From Exiguobacterium sp. RIT594 (GTDB taxonomy: Bacteria > Bacillota > Bacilli > Exiguobacteriales > Exiguobacteriaceae): a DNA stretch of 64,000 bases. Below the pieces are notes generated by a model, which was not told the origin of the DNA, ran no database searches, and saw nothing but the letters and a program-made list of their open reading frames with translations. Both the position numbers and the translations under genes were made by a program. Location: assembly GCF_003339585.1 (NCBI RefSeq), contig NZ_QPKF01000006.1:62001-126000 (forward strand), in the 5' to 3' direction. Each line of letters begins with the position of its first letter. The first letter of the stretch is position 1. This document shows, piece after piece, positions 8,262 through 15,797 of the stretch.

Positions 8262-8622
8262 ATGTGAAATCCTCCATGTCATTTTAAAGTAGTTTTGAAA
8301 ACCGAGTTATATGATGTATCTCATTAAGTGTTTGTTTAAGCAGTTTGCCTTACAACTGTGTAAGTTTTTCTCTGCACGATTATCTTAGCACGAGGAGACA
8401 TGAAAACGTTTTTTCAGTTCCGCTACAAAACATGACGTTTTTGTAACATAACTGCAATAATATACTCGAATATTACAAAGAAGAAATTCCCATTCCTTAA
8501 ATCACGACGAAAGAGGTGGAAATGTGATACCTTTAATGCACGACAAAAATATGAAGCAACCACTGTTAATACGAACATCGTGCCCTTGCTACTGAATTTA
8601 TACGAAGAATAGGTGAATGCAT
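8262..8622. other. Divergent control region between NlpC/P60 and rho
   Basis: About 360 bases. On the NlpC/P60 side there is a perfect hairpin CTTACA / TGTAAG at 8349-8364 in what would be the 5' leader. On the rho side there is a possible short leader frame at 8524-8595. I see no clear consensus promoter for either gene. Confidence 0.5.
8524..8595 (+). CDS. Possible 23-codon leader peptide before rho
   Basis: A GTG-started frame of 23 codons preceded by AGAGGTGG at four bases and ending 27 bases before rho. The peptide contains a Cys-Pro-Cys near its end. The overlapping ATG is followed at once by a stop codon (ATGTGA). It could be a regulatory leader or chance; no homologue is known to me. 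Confidence 0.25.
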   Translation: MIPLMHDKNMKQPLLIRTSCPCY

Positions 8623-9987
8623 ATGCCAACTGAGAAAACTGACAAACCAGAACGTTCCTATACACTGGCTCAACTGAGCAACCTGACATTAAAAGATTTA
8701 TATGAGATTGCTAAAACAAAAAACGTACCACAGTACCGAGAGGCGCGTAAGCGTGAATTGATGTTCAAGATTCTTAAAGCGCAAGCGGAGTCGACCGGTC
8801 TTTATTTCCTCGAGGGGGTACTCGAAGTCATCCCCGGAAACCCACAAATGCAAAATGATGGCGGCTTCGGCTTCCTTCGTCCTATCAACTATTCGCAATC
8901 CTCTGAAGATATCTACATTGCTGCCTCACAAATCCGCCGCTTTAATCTCCGTAACGGAGACGTCGTGACTGGAAAAGTCCGGCCGCCAAAAGAAAATGAA
9001 CGGTTCCAAGGTCTTTTAAGTGTGGAAGCCGTCAATGGAGAAGCACCGGATACGGCGCGCAATCGCCTGTTCTTCCCGGCATTGACACCAATCTATCCGG
9101 ATCGCCTGATGCGTCTTGAGACAGAACCGCGTCATTTGTCGGTCCGGGTGATGGATATGATTGCCCCGGTCGGATTTGGCCAACGCGGTTTGATTGTCGC
9201 GCCGCCAAAAGCAGGTAAGACTTCTCTATTAAAAGAAATCGCCAATTCAATCCAGGTGAATCATCCGGATGTTGAATTGATTATTCTGTTGATTGACGAA
9301 CGGCCGGAAGAAGTGACGGACATCGAACGTTCTGTCCCTGGAGCGGATGTCGTCAGCTCAACGTTTGACGAAACACCGGACAACCACGTTCGAATTTCGG
9401 AACTTGTCCTCGAGCGGGCAATGCGTCTCGTCGAGCATAAAAAAGATGTCGTTATTTTAATGGATTCGATTACACGTCTGACGCGTGCTTACAACTTAAC
9501 GGTTCCGCAAAGCGGACGGACGTTGTCCGGGGGGATTGATCCGGCAGCCTTCCACAAACCGAAACGCTTTTTCGGTGCCGCCCGGAATATCGAACACGGC
9601 GGCAGTCTGACGATTCTCGCGACGGCACTCGTCGAAACCGGTTCACGGATGGATGATGTCATCTATGAAGAGTTTAAAGGAACCGGCAATATGGAACTGC
9701 ATCTGGACCGGAAATTATCCGAGCGCCGGATCTTCCCGGCCATTGATATCCGGAAATCCGGAACACGGAAAGAAGAATTGCTGTTACCGCAGGATCAACT
9801 CGACGCGTTGTGGACGATCCGCCGGACGATGAATGAGTCCAATGAGTTTGTCGACAGCTTCCTACGCAAGATTCGGGACACGAAAAATAATGAAGAATTT
9901 TTTGTTGAACTGAATAAAGAAAAGAAGAAACCCGTCCGGCGCGCGCCTGTTAAACCACGTGTGACGAAAACCGACACAACGACTTGA
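8623..9987 (+). CDS. rho: Transcription termination factor Rho
   Basis: Hexameric RNA helicase that ends transcription at Rho-dependent sites. About 454 residues. The N-terminal helical domain ([17 protein letters not shown]) and the cold-shock-like RNA-binding fold are followed by the ATPase core with Walker A in [24 protein letters not shown] and the Q/R loops. The ATG at 8623 is preferred to 8617 because AGGTG then stands at seven bases rather than one. It is followed by the L31 gene as in B. subtilis. Confidence 0.96.
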   Translation: MPTEKTDKPERSYTLAQLSNLTLKDLYEIAKTKNVPQYREARKRELMFKILKAQAESTGLYFLEGVLEVIPGNPQMQNDGGFGFLRPINYSQSSEDIYIAASQIRRFNLRNGDVVTGKVRPPKENERFQGLLSVEAVNGEAPDTARNRLFFPALTPIYPDRLMRLETEPRHLSVRVMDMIAPVGFGQRGLIVAPPKAGKTSLLKEIANSIQVNHPDVELIILLIDERPEEVTDIERSVPGADVVSSTFDETPDNHVRISELVLERAMRLVEHKKDVVILMDSITRLTRAYNLTVPQSGRTLSGGIDPAAFHKPKRFFGAARNIEHGGSLTILATALVETGSRMDDVIYEEFKGTGNMELHLDRKLSERRIFPAIDIRKSGTRKEELLLPQDQLDALWTIRRTMNESNEFVDSFLRKIRDTKNNEEFFVELNKEKKKPVRRAPVKPRVTKTDTTT

Positions 9988-9996
9988 AAATAGGTA

Positions 9997-10025
9997 TTGC
10001 GGGTCGTGAAAAAATCGTTTAGTAT
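9997..10025 (+). promoter_or_regulatory. Promoter of the L31 gene
   Basis: TTGCGG, 17 bases, TAGTAT, just after the rho stop codon. It suggests that the L31 gene is transcribed independently of rho. Confidence 0.55.
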
Positions 10026-10039
10026 AGGAAGGTAACTTA

Positions 10040-10064
10040 CTCTGGCTCAGCAAATGAACCAGGG
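10040..10064 (+). promoter_or_regulatory. Candidate ribosomal protein leader hairpin
   Basis: CTCTGG / CCAGGG stem closing a 13-base loop, between the predicted start of transcription (about 10032) and the ribosome site of the L31 gene. Ribosomal protein L31 leaders are known in several phyla; that this is one is inference. Confidence 0.35.
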
Positions 10065-10084
10065 CGGAAGGAGAGAAAACAACC

Positions 10085-10330
10085 ATGAAACAAGGAATTC
10101 ACCCAAACTACAACAAAGTTGTATTTATGGACTCAACTACTGAGTACAAATTCTTGACTGGTTCTACACGTTCTTCGAACGAGACAATCACTTGGGAAGA
10201 TGGAAACGAGTACCCACTCATCCGTGTGGATGTGTCTTCGGACTCGCACCCATTCTACACTGGTCGTCAAAAGTTCAACGCTGCAGACGGTCGTGTCGAT
10301 CGCTTCAACAAAAAATACGGCCGCAAGTAA
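10085..10330 (+). CDS. rpmE2: 50S ribosomal protein L31, type B (zinc-free)
   Basis: Component of the large ribosomal subunit near the central protuberance. The 81-residue length and complete lack of cysteines identify the zinc-independent type B form ([37 protein letters not shown]). In B. subtilis the gene after rho encodes the zinc-binding type A form, so here the locus carries the other paralogue. A GGAAGGAGAG site precedes the ATG. Strong codon bias. It has its own promoter and terminator. No Zur-type operator is apparent. Confidence 0.95.
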   Translation: MKQGIHPNYNKVVFMDSTTEYKFLTGSTRSSNETITWEDGNEYPLIRVDVSSDSHPFYTGRQKFNAADGRVDRFNKKYGRK

Positions 10331-10348
10331 TTGCGACTTCAGTATTAA

Positions 10349-10386
10349 AAAACAGCCTGTCTCCATCACTGGAGCAGGCTGTTTTT
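10349..10386 (+). terminator. Terminator after the L31 gene
   Basis: Stem AAACAGCCTG-CTCC / GGAG-CAGGCTGTTT followed by T residues. It overlaps the 3' end of the convergent dedA gene. Confidence 0.85.
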
Positions 10387-11016
10387 GTATAGACAGAACT
10401 TGGCACGGTACGCCAGATACGTTTTTAAAACGAAGGATAGACCGATTCCGCCGGCAGCACCAATCAGATACGGGAGTGTATCCGGATTGTTCGCAAAATG
10501 TTCGAGTAAAAGACTGAAGGAAAAATGACGACCTAGGAAATAACCTGCTCCTAAAAAGACACTAATCCAAATTAAAGCACCGGTATAGGCATAAGTAATG
10601 AAGATCCGGAACGGCATTTTCGAGACACCGGCAAAAAAAGCGGACAGTTGCCGGAGACCGGGTATGTAGTAACCGATGATTAAAACCGTTTTTCCGTAAC
10701 GTAAAAATCCGGCTTCTGCTTTGAAAATATGTTTTTCAGAAATGCGTAACTTCGGAGCCATTCGATGGAGCAACGGCATTCCAAGTTTCAGACCGAGCAC
10801 ATAGCTGATTGTCATTCCGATACAACTGCCGGCATAGGCAGCAAGAATTGTCCCGACGAGCGGCAAATCACCATGATGCATCCAGAATCCTGACATGACG
10901 AGTAACGTCTCGTCTGGAACCGGAAGACCGACGATTCCACCCGCTAACAGAACGGCGAGTCCGAACGCTCCATATTGGTGGAGTACTTCATGTAACATGT
11001 GATGAATCGGAGTCAC
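10366..11016 (-). CDS. DedA family membrane protein
   Basis: Integral membrane protein of the DedA (SNARE-associated) family, 216 residues; some family members flip undecaprenyl phosphate or phosphatidylethanolamine and support membrane homeostasis. Family hallmarks visible are the amphipathic GIVGLPVPDETLLVMSGF re-entrant segment, the second FLRYGKTVLIIGYYIPGLRQLSAFFAG segment (given as residue stretch near 103-131), and several hydrophobic helices. The start is uncertain: GTG at 11016 has AAGGAAG immediately upstream, whereas ATG at 10998 has the same site 14 bases away. It is inserted between rpmE2 and tdk, which are neighbours in B. subtilis. Confidence 0.88.
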   Translation of the reverse strand: MTPIHHMLHEVLHQYGAFGLAVLLAGGIVGLPVPDETLLVMSGFWMHHGDLPLVGTILAAYAGSCIGMTISYVLGLKLGMPLLHRMAPKLRISEKHIFKAEAGFLRYGKTVLIIGYYIPGLRQLSAFFAGVSKMPFRIFITYAYTGALIWISVFLGAGYFLGRHFSFSLLLEHFANNPDTLPYLIGAAGGIGLSFVLKTYLAYRAKFCLYKNSLLQ

Positions 11017-11193
11017 CTTCCTTCAAAGAAACTTCTCTTTCAGTGTACAGGAAATACATACCAGGCGAAATGAGAAGATAAAGAAAGTAACGAATTTGGC
11101 ACGGGTTTTTGATTTTTAGAAGTCAATCCTTTTTCTCAATTTAGATTCGGGCTATACTCGTTAAAGTGACTAATTTAGAGGACGGTGTTTACG

Positions 11194-11814
11194 ATGATGC
11201 ATGTGATCAATCAATATGGTTGGATTGAAGTGATTTGTGGAAGCATGTTTTCCGGCAAGTCAGAAGAACTGATCCGTCGTGTCAGACGGGCACAGTATGG
11301 AAAGTTACCGGTTCAAGTGTTCAAGCCGGCGATCGATGACCGGTACCACGAGGAGCATGTCGTGTCTCACGTCGGCAATTCCGTCATCGCGATTCCGATG
11401 GCGACGAGCCGTGATGTCTACACGGCAGTGGCAGAAGAGACACAAATCGTCGCCATCGATGAAGTTCAATTTTTTGACGACGAAATCGTCGCGGTCATCG
11501 AGGCACTGGCTCAAGATGGCAAACGCGTCATTTGTGCGGGACTCGATCAGGACTTTCGGGCTGAGCCATTCGGCAAGATGCCTGAATTACTGGCACGTGC
11601 GGAATTCGTGACGAAATTACAGGCGATTTGTCTGTCGTGCGGAGATCCGGCGTCACGGACACAACGATTGATTGACGGGAAGCCGGCCAACTACAATGAT
11701 CCAATCATCCTCGTCGGAGCGTCTGAATCCTATGAACCACGTTGCCGTCATTGCCATCAGGTACCGGGCAAACCGCAACCGTTACAGGAATGGAAAAAAC
11801 AACAGCAAAATTGA
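11194..11814 (+). CDS. tdk: Thymidine kinase
   Basis: Phosphorylates thymidine to dTMP in nucleotide salvage. About 206 residues, type II (TK1-like). The P-loop is [14 protein letters not shown], the DEVQFF lid motif follows, and a structural zinc site is formed by CLSCG and CRHCH. ATG at 11194 is chosen because AGAGGA lies eleven bases upstream; the GTG at 11185 would be only two bases from it. A TATACT -10 lies at 11153-11158. A terminator follows. Confidence 0.94.
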   Translation: MMHVINQYGWIEVICGSMFSGKSEELIRRVRRAQYGKLPVQVFKPAIDDRYHEEHVVSHVGNSVIAIPMATSRDVYTAVAEETQIVAIDEVQFFDDEIVAVIEALAQDGKRVICAGLDQDFRAEPFGKMPELLARAEFVTKLQAICLSCGDPASRTQRLIDGKPANYNDPIILVGASESYEPRCRHCHQVPGKPQPLQEWKKQQQN

Positions 11815-11831
11815 GAAGATGCAAGATGAAA

Positions 11832-11879
11832 AAGCGAACGATTCCCGGCAGTGAGGCCAAAGAATCGTTCGCTTTTTTT
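11832..11879 (+). terminator. Terminator after tdk
   Basis: AAGCGAACGATTC / GAATCGTTCGCTT stem with a 17-base loop and a long T run, between the convergent tdk and esterase genes. Confidence 0.9.
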
Positions 11880-11882
11880 AGA

Positions 11883-12644
11883 TCAACCGGTTCGGGTCAA
11901 TTGGCTGTACTGTTCGACGAATTGTAACGTTTCGCGGACAATCGTCTTTTGATCATGATCAAGCGTCGCGACATGGTACGAGTCAAGCAGGCAAAAACTG
12001 CGTTTCTCCGTCGCGCCAATCGTCCGGTACAAATCATCTGAACAGGCCGGCGGGACGACGTGATCCTCGGCAGAATATAAAATAAGTGTCGGAATTTGAA
12101 TCGTTGCTAAGTGTGGTCGCGTCTCATCGATGAGTCGTAACAGTTCTGAAGCGCAGACGGCGGGGACGAAATCATAGATGATTTCAAAAGCCGGCTGTTT
12201 GATGTCAGGTGCACTTTCCGGCAGATAGACCGGACAATCGGTGAACGCTAAGGCTTCGTAAGCAGGGACGGACAAGGCGGCATTGATGGTGATGATTCCT
12301 GCGGCCGGGAGACCTTCGGCGGCGAGCGAAAGGGCAAGTGTCGCGCCCATTGACTGGCCGACGATGAAGATCGATTCGCACCGTCCGGCCAACTGGTCGA
12401 AGCCGTCACGGAGACTCTGTTTCCAGTCGTCAGCCGTCGTCGCTTCGAATTCCCGGACATCCGTCCCGTGGCCGTGCAGGCGAGGGGCATATACGGAGAA
12501 ACCGTGTTCTGCGAACTGTTCTCCTACAGCCCGAACACTTTGCGGCGTTGCGTTAAAACCATGACAAAGCAAAATGCCGACGGATCCGCGTCCTAAGGAA
12601 AAGGCTTCCGCACCTGGTATAACAGGATAAACCATACTCATCAT
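11883..12644 (-). CDS. Alpha/beta hydrolase, carboxylesterase-like, under a SAM-I riboswitch
   Basis: Cytoplasmic serine hydrolase of 253 residues, closest in pattern to the Est30/monoacylglycerol lipase-type carboxylesterases. The oxyanion segment LLCHGF is at residues 25-30, nucleophile Ser98 in VGQSMG, the acid in YSAEDHVVPP and the catalytic His in DSYHVATLD. There is no signal peptide. ATG at 12644 has GGAGG five bases upstream; the longer frame would start inside the riboswitch. The SAM-I riboswitch in front implies a role connected with methionine, SAM or sulfur metabolism, but the substrate is unknown. Confidence 0.88.
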   Translation of the reverse strand: MMSMVYPVIPGAEAFSLGRGSVGILLCHGFNATPQSVRAVGEQFAEHGFSVYAPRLHGHGTDVREFEATTADDWKQSLRDGFDQLAGRCESIFIVGQSMGATLALSLAAEGLPAAGIITINAALSVPAYEALAFTDCPVYLPESAPDIKQPAFEIIYDFVPAVCASELLRLIDETRPHLATIQIPTLILYSAEDHVVPPACSDDLYRTIGATEKRSFCLLDSYHVATLDHDQKTIVRETLQFVEQYSQLTRTG

Positions 12645-12660
12645 CTCGTCCTCCATTTCA

Positions 12661-12806
12661 AAAATAAAAACCCGTTTGGCTTTGGACGCAAACGAGTTTC
12701 TCGTGTGTATCATCCAAAGCAGCCGCTTTGCTGGTCGGAGCACCTTGCATGACAGCAGGTTGCCGTGGAGTCCTAGAGCCAGGTCTCTCGTCCACTCTTG
12801 ATATAT
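12661..12806 (-). promoter_or_regulatory. SAM-I (S-box) riboswitch with terminator, controlling the esterase
   Basis: Read on the minus strand, the aptamer has the S-box signature in order: TATCAAGAGTGG, the GAGAGACCTGGCTCT kink region, CGGCAACC, AAGGTGCT, CCGACCAGCAAA and GGATGATA closing P1. Downstream an intrinsic terminator ACTCGTTTG / CAAACGGGT is followed by TTTTTATTTT. The aptamer 3' strand GCTTTGGA (12720-12713) is perfectly complementary to TCCAAAGC in the terminator loop (12686-12679), giving a clear antiterminator. High SAM should therefore stop transcription. Confidence 0.88.
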
Positions 12807-12839
12807 CGTATAGGAATTGTCGGATTAATCATTGAGAAG

Positions 12840-12869
12840 ATGATAGCATTGACGGAAATGAATTGTCAA
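12840..12869 (-). promoter_or_regulatory. Promoter of the esterase transcript
   Basis: On the minus strand TTGACA at 12869-12864, 18 bases, TATCAT at 12845-12840, about 35 bases before the SAM aptamer. Confidence 0.65.
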
Positions 12870-12964
12870 ACTCTCTTTAACTGGCACCCAAATCCAGACA
12901 ACGATCCGGTTTGTCCCGGGCCAAAAATCGATATGGGTCATATGGTTTATTTTTGAAAATATGG

Positions 12965-12993
12965 TTGACCTTTAAAAGATCTTTCTGTAGTGT
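12965..12993 (+). promoter_or_regulatory. Promoter of the metNPQ operon
   Basis: TTGACC, 17 bases, TAGTGT. Transcription would start near 13000, ahead of the forward SAM riboswitch. Confidence 0.65.
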
Positions 12994-13055
12994 AAAAATT
13001 AGTTTTACGACATAAGTTCAACCGGCAACAACACACATACGAATTTCATACCGCA

Positions 13056-13224
13056 ACACTTATCCAGAGAGGTGGAGGGACTGGCCCTACGAAACCTCGG
13101 CAACAGACTCATTATGAGCACTGTGCCAATTCCATCAGACGATTGTCTGAGAGATGAGTCGAGTGGATTCTGCCATTGTGCGGATCCAGGTCTCTTCTTG
13201 TTTCTTAAGAAGAGACCTTTTTTG
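13056..13224 (+). promoter_or_regulatory. SAM-I (S-box) riboswitch controlling metNPQ
   Basis: Classical S-box: CTTATCCAGAGAGGTGGAGG, ACTGGCCCTACGAAACC, CGGCAAC, TGTGCCAATTCC and GAGAGATGAG. The expression platform ends with the intrinsic terminator GGTCTCTTCTT / AAGAAGAGACC plus seven T at 13189-13224. High SAM is expected to repress the methionine transporter. Confidence 0.95.
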
Positions 13225-13246
13225 TATTTTAAAGGGGGAACAAGTG

Positions 13247-14278
13247 GTGATTACATTCAAAAATGTAAAAAAAATCTACGAAACAAACGAACAATCGATT
13301 GCTGCGTTGAACGGAGTGGATCTCGAAATCCGAAAGGGAGAAATCTTCGGCGTCATCGGTTTCAGCGGAGCCGGGAAAAGCTCCTTACTCCGATGCGTCA
13401 ACCTGCTTGAACGGCCGACGTCGGGCAGCGTGACGGTCGATGGACAGGATTTGACAACCCTGTCGGCGAAGCAACTGCGGGAAGCAAAACGGCACATCGG
13501 AATGATTTTTCAGCACTTCAACCTGCTGGATTCGAATACAGTCTTTGCGAACGTCGCTAAACCGCTTGTCTTAAAAGGTGTCAAAAAAGACGAGGTCCAT
13601 CGGCGGGTCAATGAACTGCTGGACTTCGTCGACTTGGCGGATAAGGCCGATCATTATCCGGACCAATTATCGGGCGGACAGAAACAACGGGTCGGGATTG
13701 CCCGGGCACTTGCGACCCAGCCGTCCGTCCTGTTGTGTGACGAAGCGACATCGGCCCTTGATCCGCAGACGACACAACACATATTACGCCTGCTGAAACA
13801 AATCAATCAGGAATACGGCATCACGATCTTACTGATTACCCATGAGATGGGTGTCATCCGTGAAATTTGTGACCGGGTTGCCGTCATCGAAGCCGGCAAG
13901 CTGATTGAATCGGGTACCGTGTTCGATGTCTTCTCGAATCCGCAAACGGCGACGGCAAAAAACTTCGTCCGCTCCGTCATGCAGGATGAGATTCCGGCGT
14001 CGGTTCAAAAAGTCATCGATCAACGGGATACCGGGCACCATATCTACAAAATCAATTTCCTTGGGGCAGGGACAGGGCAGCCGCTCTTATCGCAAGTCGC
14101 GAAACGGTTTGATGTCGATCTCAACATCCTGCACGGCAGCATCACGGAACTGCAAAATATTCCGTTCGGCAGTCTGCTCGTCGAACTGATCGGTGATGCG
14201 ACAGAAATCAAACGGGCACTGGACTATATCCATCAGTCGGATGTCGTCGTCGAGGAGGTGCTTGCGGATGCTAGTTAA
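13247..14278 (+). CDS. metN: Methionine ABC transporter, ATP-binding protein
   Basis: Energises uptake of methionine (D- and L-) through MetP. 343 residues. Walker A is GFSGAGKSSLLR, signature LSGGQKQR, Walker B VLLCDEATSALD and the C-terminal NIL/ACT-like domain (about 265-340) that senses methionine in the family. Start is GTG; 13247 (spacing eight from AAAGGGGG) and 13244 are both possible, and I chose 13247, which gives the usual MITF start. It overlaps the permease gene by 11 bases. Transcribed behind a SAM-I riboswitch. Confidence 0.95.
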   Translation: MITFKNVKKIYETNEQSIAALNGVDLEIRKGEIFGVIGFSGAGKSSLLRCVNLLERPTSGSVTVDGQDLTTLSAKQLREAKRHIGMIFQHFNLLDSNTVFANVAKPLVLKGVKKDEVHRRVNELLDFVDLADKADHYPDQLSGGQKQRVGIARALATQPSVLLCDEATSALDPQTTQHILRLLKQINQEYGITILLITHEMGVIREICDRVAVIEAGKLIESGTVFDVFSNPQTATAKNFVRSVMQDEIPASVQKVIDQRDTGHHIYKINFLGAGTGQPLLSQVAKRFDVDLNILHGSITELQNIPFGSLLVELIGDATEIKRALDYIHQSDVVVEEVLADAS

Positions 14279-14918
14279 TTACACGGACATCTGGACCGCG
14301 TTTCTGCAGACATTGACGATGGTCGGACTGTCGCTACTCTTTTCGACATTGATTGGTTTACCGCTCGGCATTCTGCTCGTCGTCACACGGAAAGGGGCAT
14401 TACTGGAACAAATCCCGTTCTTCAATGTCTTAAGCAGTATCGTCAACATCTTCCGGTCCGTCCCGTTCATCATCCTGCTGGTCGCGATCATTCCGCTGAC
14501 ACGCTTGATTGTCGGATCATCAATCGGGACGCAGGCAGCGATTGTCCCGCTGGTTTTTTATGCGGCACCATACATCGCCCGCCTGATTGAAAGTTCATTA
14601 CTCGAAGTCGATACCGGTGTACTAGAAGCAGCGGAAGCGATGGGAGCGACACCGTTGCAGACAATTTTCCGTTTCCTGTTGCCGGAAGCCCTCAGCTCGC
14701 TTGTCCTCAATCTGACGATTGCGACGATCGGCTTGATCGGGGCATCAGCAATGGCCGGGGCAATCGGTGGCGGGGGACTGGGTGACTTGGCGATTACTTA
14801 CGGCTACCAACGGTTTGATACGACCGTCATGATCATCACGGTCGGGATTCTCGTGATTTTGGTTCAAGGGTTACAGACAACAGGTAATCTGTTGGCGCGA
14901 AAAATTCGGAGACACTAA
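14268..14918 (+). CDS. metP: Methionine ABC transporter, permease
   Basis: Inner-membrane permease, 216 residues, about five membrane helices. The binding-protein-dependent transport motif EAAEAMGATPLQTIFRFLLPEA (residues about 122-143) that contacts MetN is clear. ATG at 14268 has GAGGAGG nine bases upstream, inside the end of metN; the longer upstream frame only reads metN out of frame. Called metI in Gram-negative bacteria. Confidence 0.95.
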   Translation: MLVNYTDIWTAFLQTLTMVGLSLLFSTLIGLPLGILLVVTRKGALLEQIPFFNVLSSIVNIFRSVPFIILLVAIIPLTRLIVGSSIGTQAAIVPLVFYAAPYIARLIESSLLEVDTGVLEAAEAMGATPLQTIFRFLLPEALSSLVLNLTIATIGLIGASAMAGAIGGGGLGDLAITYGYQRFDTTVMIITVGILVILVQGLQTTGNLLARKIRRH

Positions 14919-14945
14919 ACAAACAGAGAGATAAGGGAGAGATGG

Positions 14946-15770
14946 ATGATGAAAAAAGGATTAGCGATTGGTGCAGCATTGACGACGGTATTGTTTGCGG
15001 GGTGTGCCGCTTCCGGGGAAGAGGATCAAAACACAGTCAAACTGGGTGTCAGCGGTTCCGATACACAGGTCTGGGAATACGTTGCGAAAAAAGCGAAAAA
15101 AGAAGGGATCACGATTGAGCTCGTCAAGTTTTCCGATTACGTTCAACCGAATCTCGCACTCGCGGAAGGTGAGATTGATGCGAACTCCTTCCAAACCGTC
15201 TCTTACTTTAACGCCTTTAAAAAAGAACATAAGTTAAAACTGTCGCCGATTGCGACGACGGTCATCGCGCCGATGGGGATTTATTCGGATAAAGTCAAGG
15301 ACGTCAAAGACATTCCGGTCGGTGGAAAGATTGCCGTCCCGAACGAAGCGACGAACATGGGGCGGGCATTGCTCCTGTTGCAGGAAGCAGGCCTGATCAA
15401 GCTGCCGGACGACTTTGACGGTAACGGATCCGTCGATAAAATCGTCGGGAATCCGAAAAAACTGAAGATTGTCCCGGTTGTCGCCGGACAGACACCACGC
15501 GTCCTGCCGGATGTCTCGGCCTCGATCATCAATAACGGAATCGCTGTCGATGCCGGCTTTAACCCGATCAAGGACTCGATTCTTCATGAAAACGAGACGG
15601 CGAAACCGTACATCAACATCATCGCGACCCGGACGGAAGACAAAGACAAAAAGACGTTGAAAAAAATCGCGTCGCTGTACCAGCAGGATGACGTCGCTGC
15701 CTTCATCAAAAAAGAGTACAAAGGAAGCACGATTCCGACGTTCGTCCCACTCAGCGAGATTGGGGAATAA
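14946..15770 (+). CDS. metQ: Methionine-binding lipoprotein
   Basis: Substrate-binding protein of the MetNPQ importer, anchored outside the membrane, 274 residues. The lipoprotein signal peptide ends at FAGC (Cys20). NlpA-family features are SDTQVWEYVAKKAK, LAEGEIDANSFQ, YFNAFKKEH and the tail FVPLSEIGE. Start is the first ATG of an ATGATG pair, six bases after AAGGGAG. Followed by the M20 hydrolase gene within 27 bases. Confidence 0.95.
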   Translation: MMKKGLAIGAALTTVLFAGCAASGEEDQNTVKLGVSGSDTQVWEYVAKKAKKEGITIELVKFSDYVQPNLALAEGEIDANSFQTVSYFNAFKKEHKLKLSPIATTVIAPMGIYSDKVKDVKDIPVGGKIAVPNEATNMGRALLLLQEAGLIKLPDDFDGNGSVDKIVGNPKKLKIVPVVAGQTPRVLPDVSASIINNGIAVDAGFNPIKDSILHENETAKPYINIIATRTEDKDKKTLKKIASLYQQDDVAAFIKKEYKGSTIPTFVPLSEIGE

Positions 15771-15797
15771 CAAAAAACCAAAAGGAGCGTGACCCAA

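Noticed and set aside
8402-8420. cre-like TGAAAACGTTTT sequence near the NlpC/P60 gene
   Set aside because: The 3' part (TTTTCA) does not fit the cre consensus spacing on either strand and the distance from the gene is large.
13072-13410. 112-codon frame over the metNPQ leader
   Set aside because: It reads through the SAM-I aptamer and terminator and then metN out of frame.
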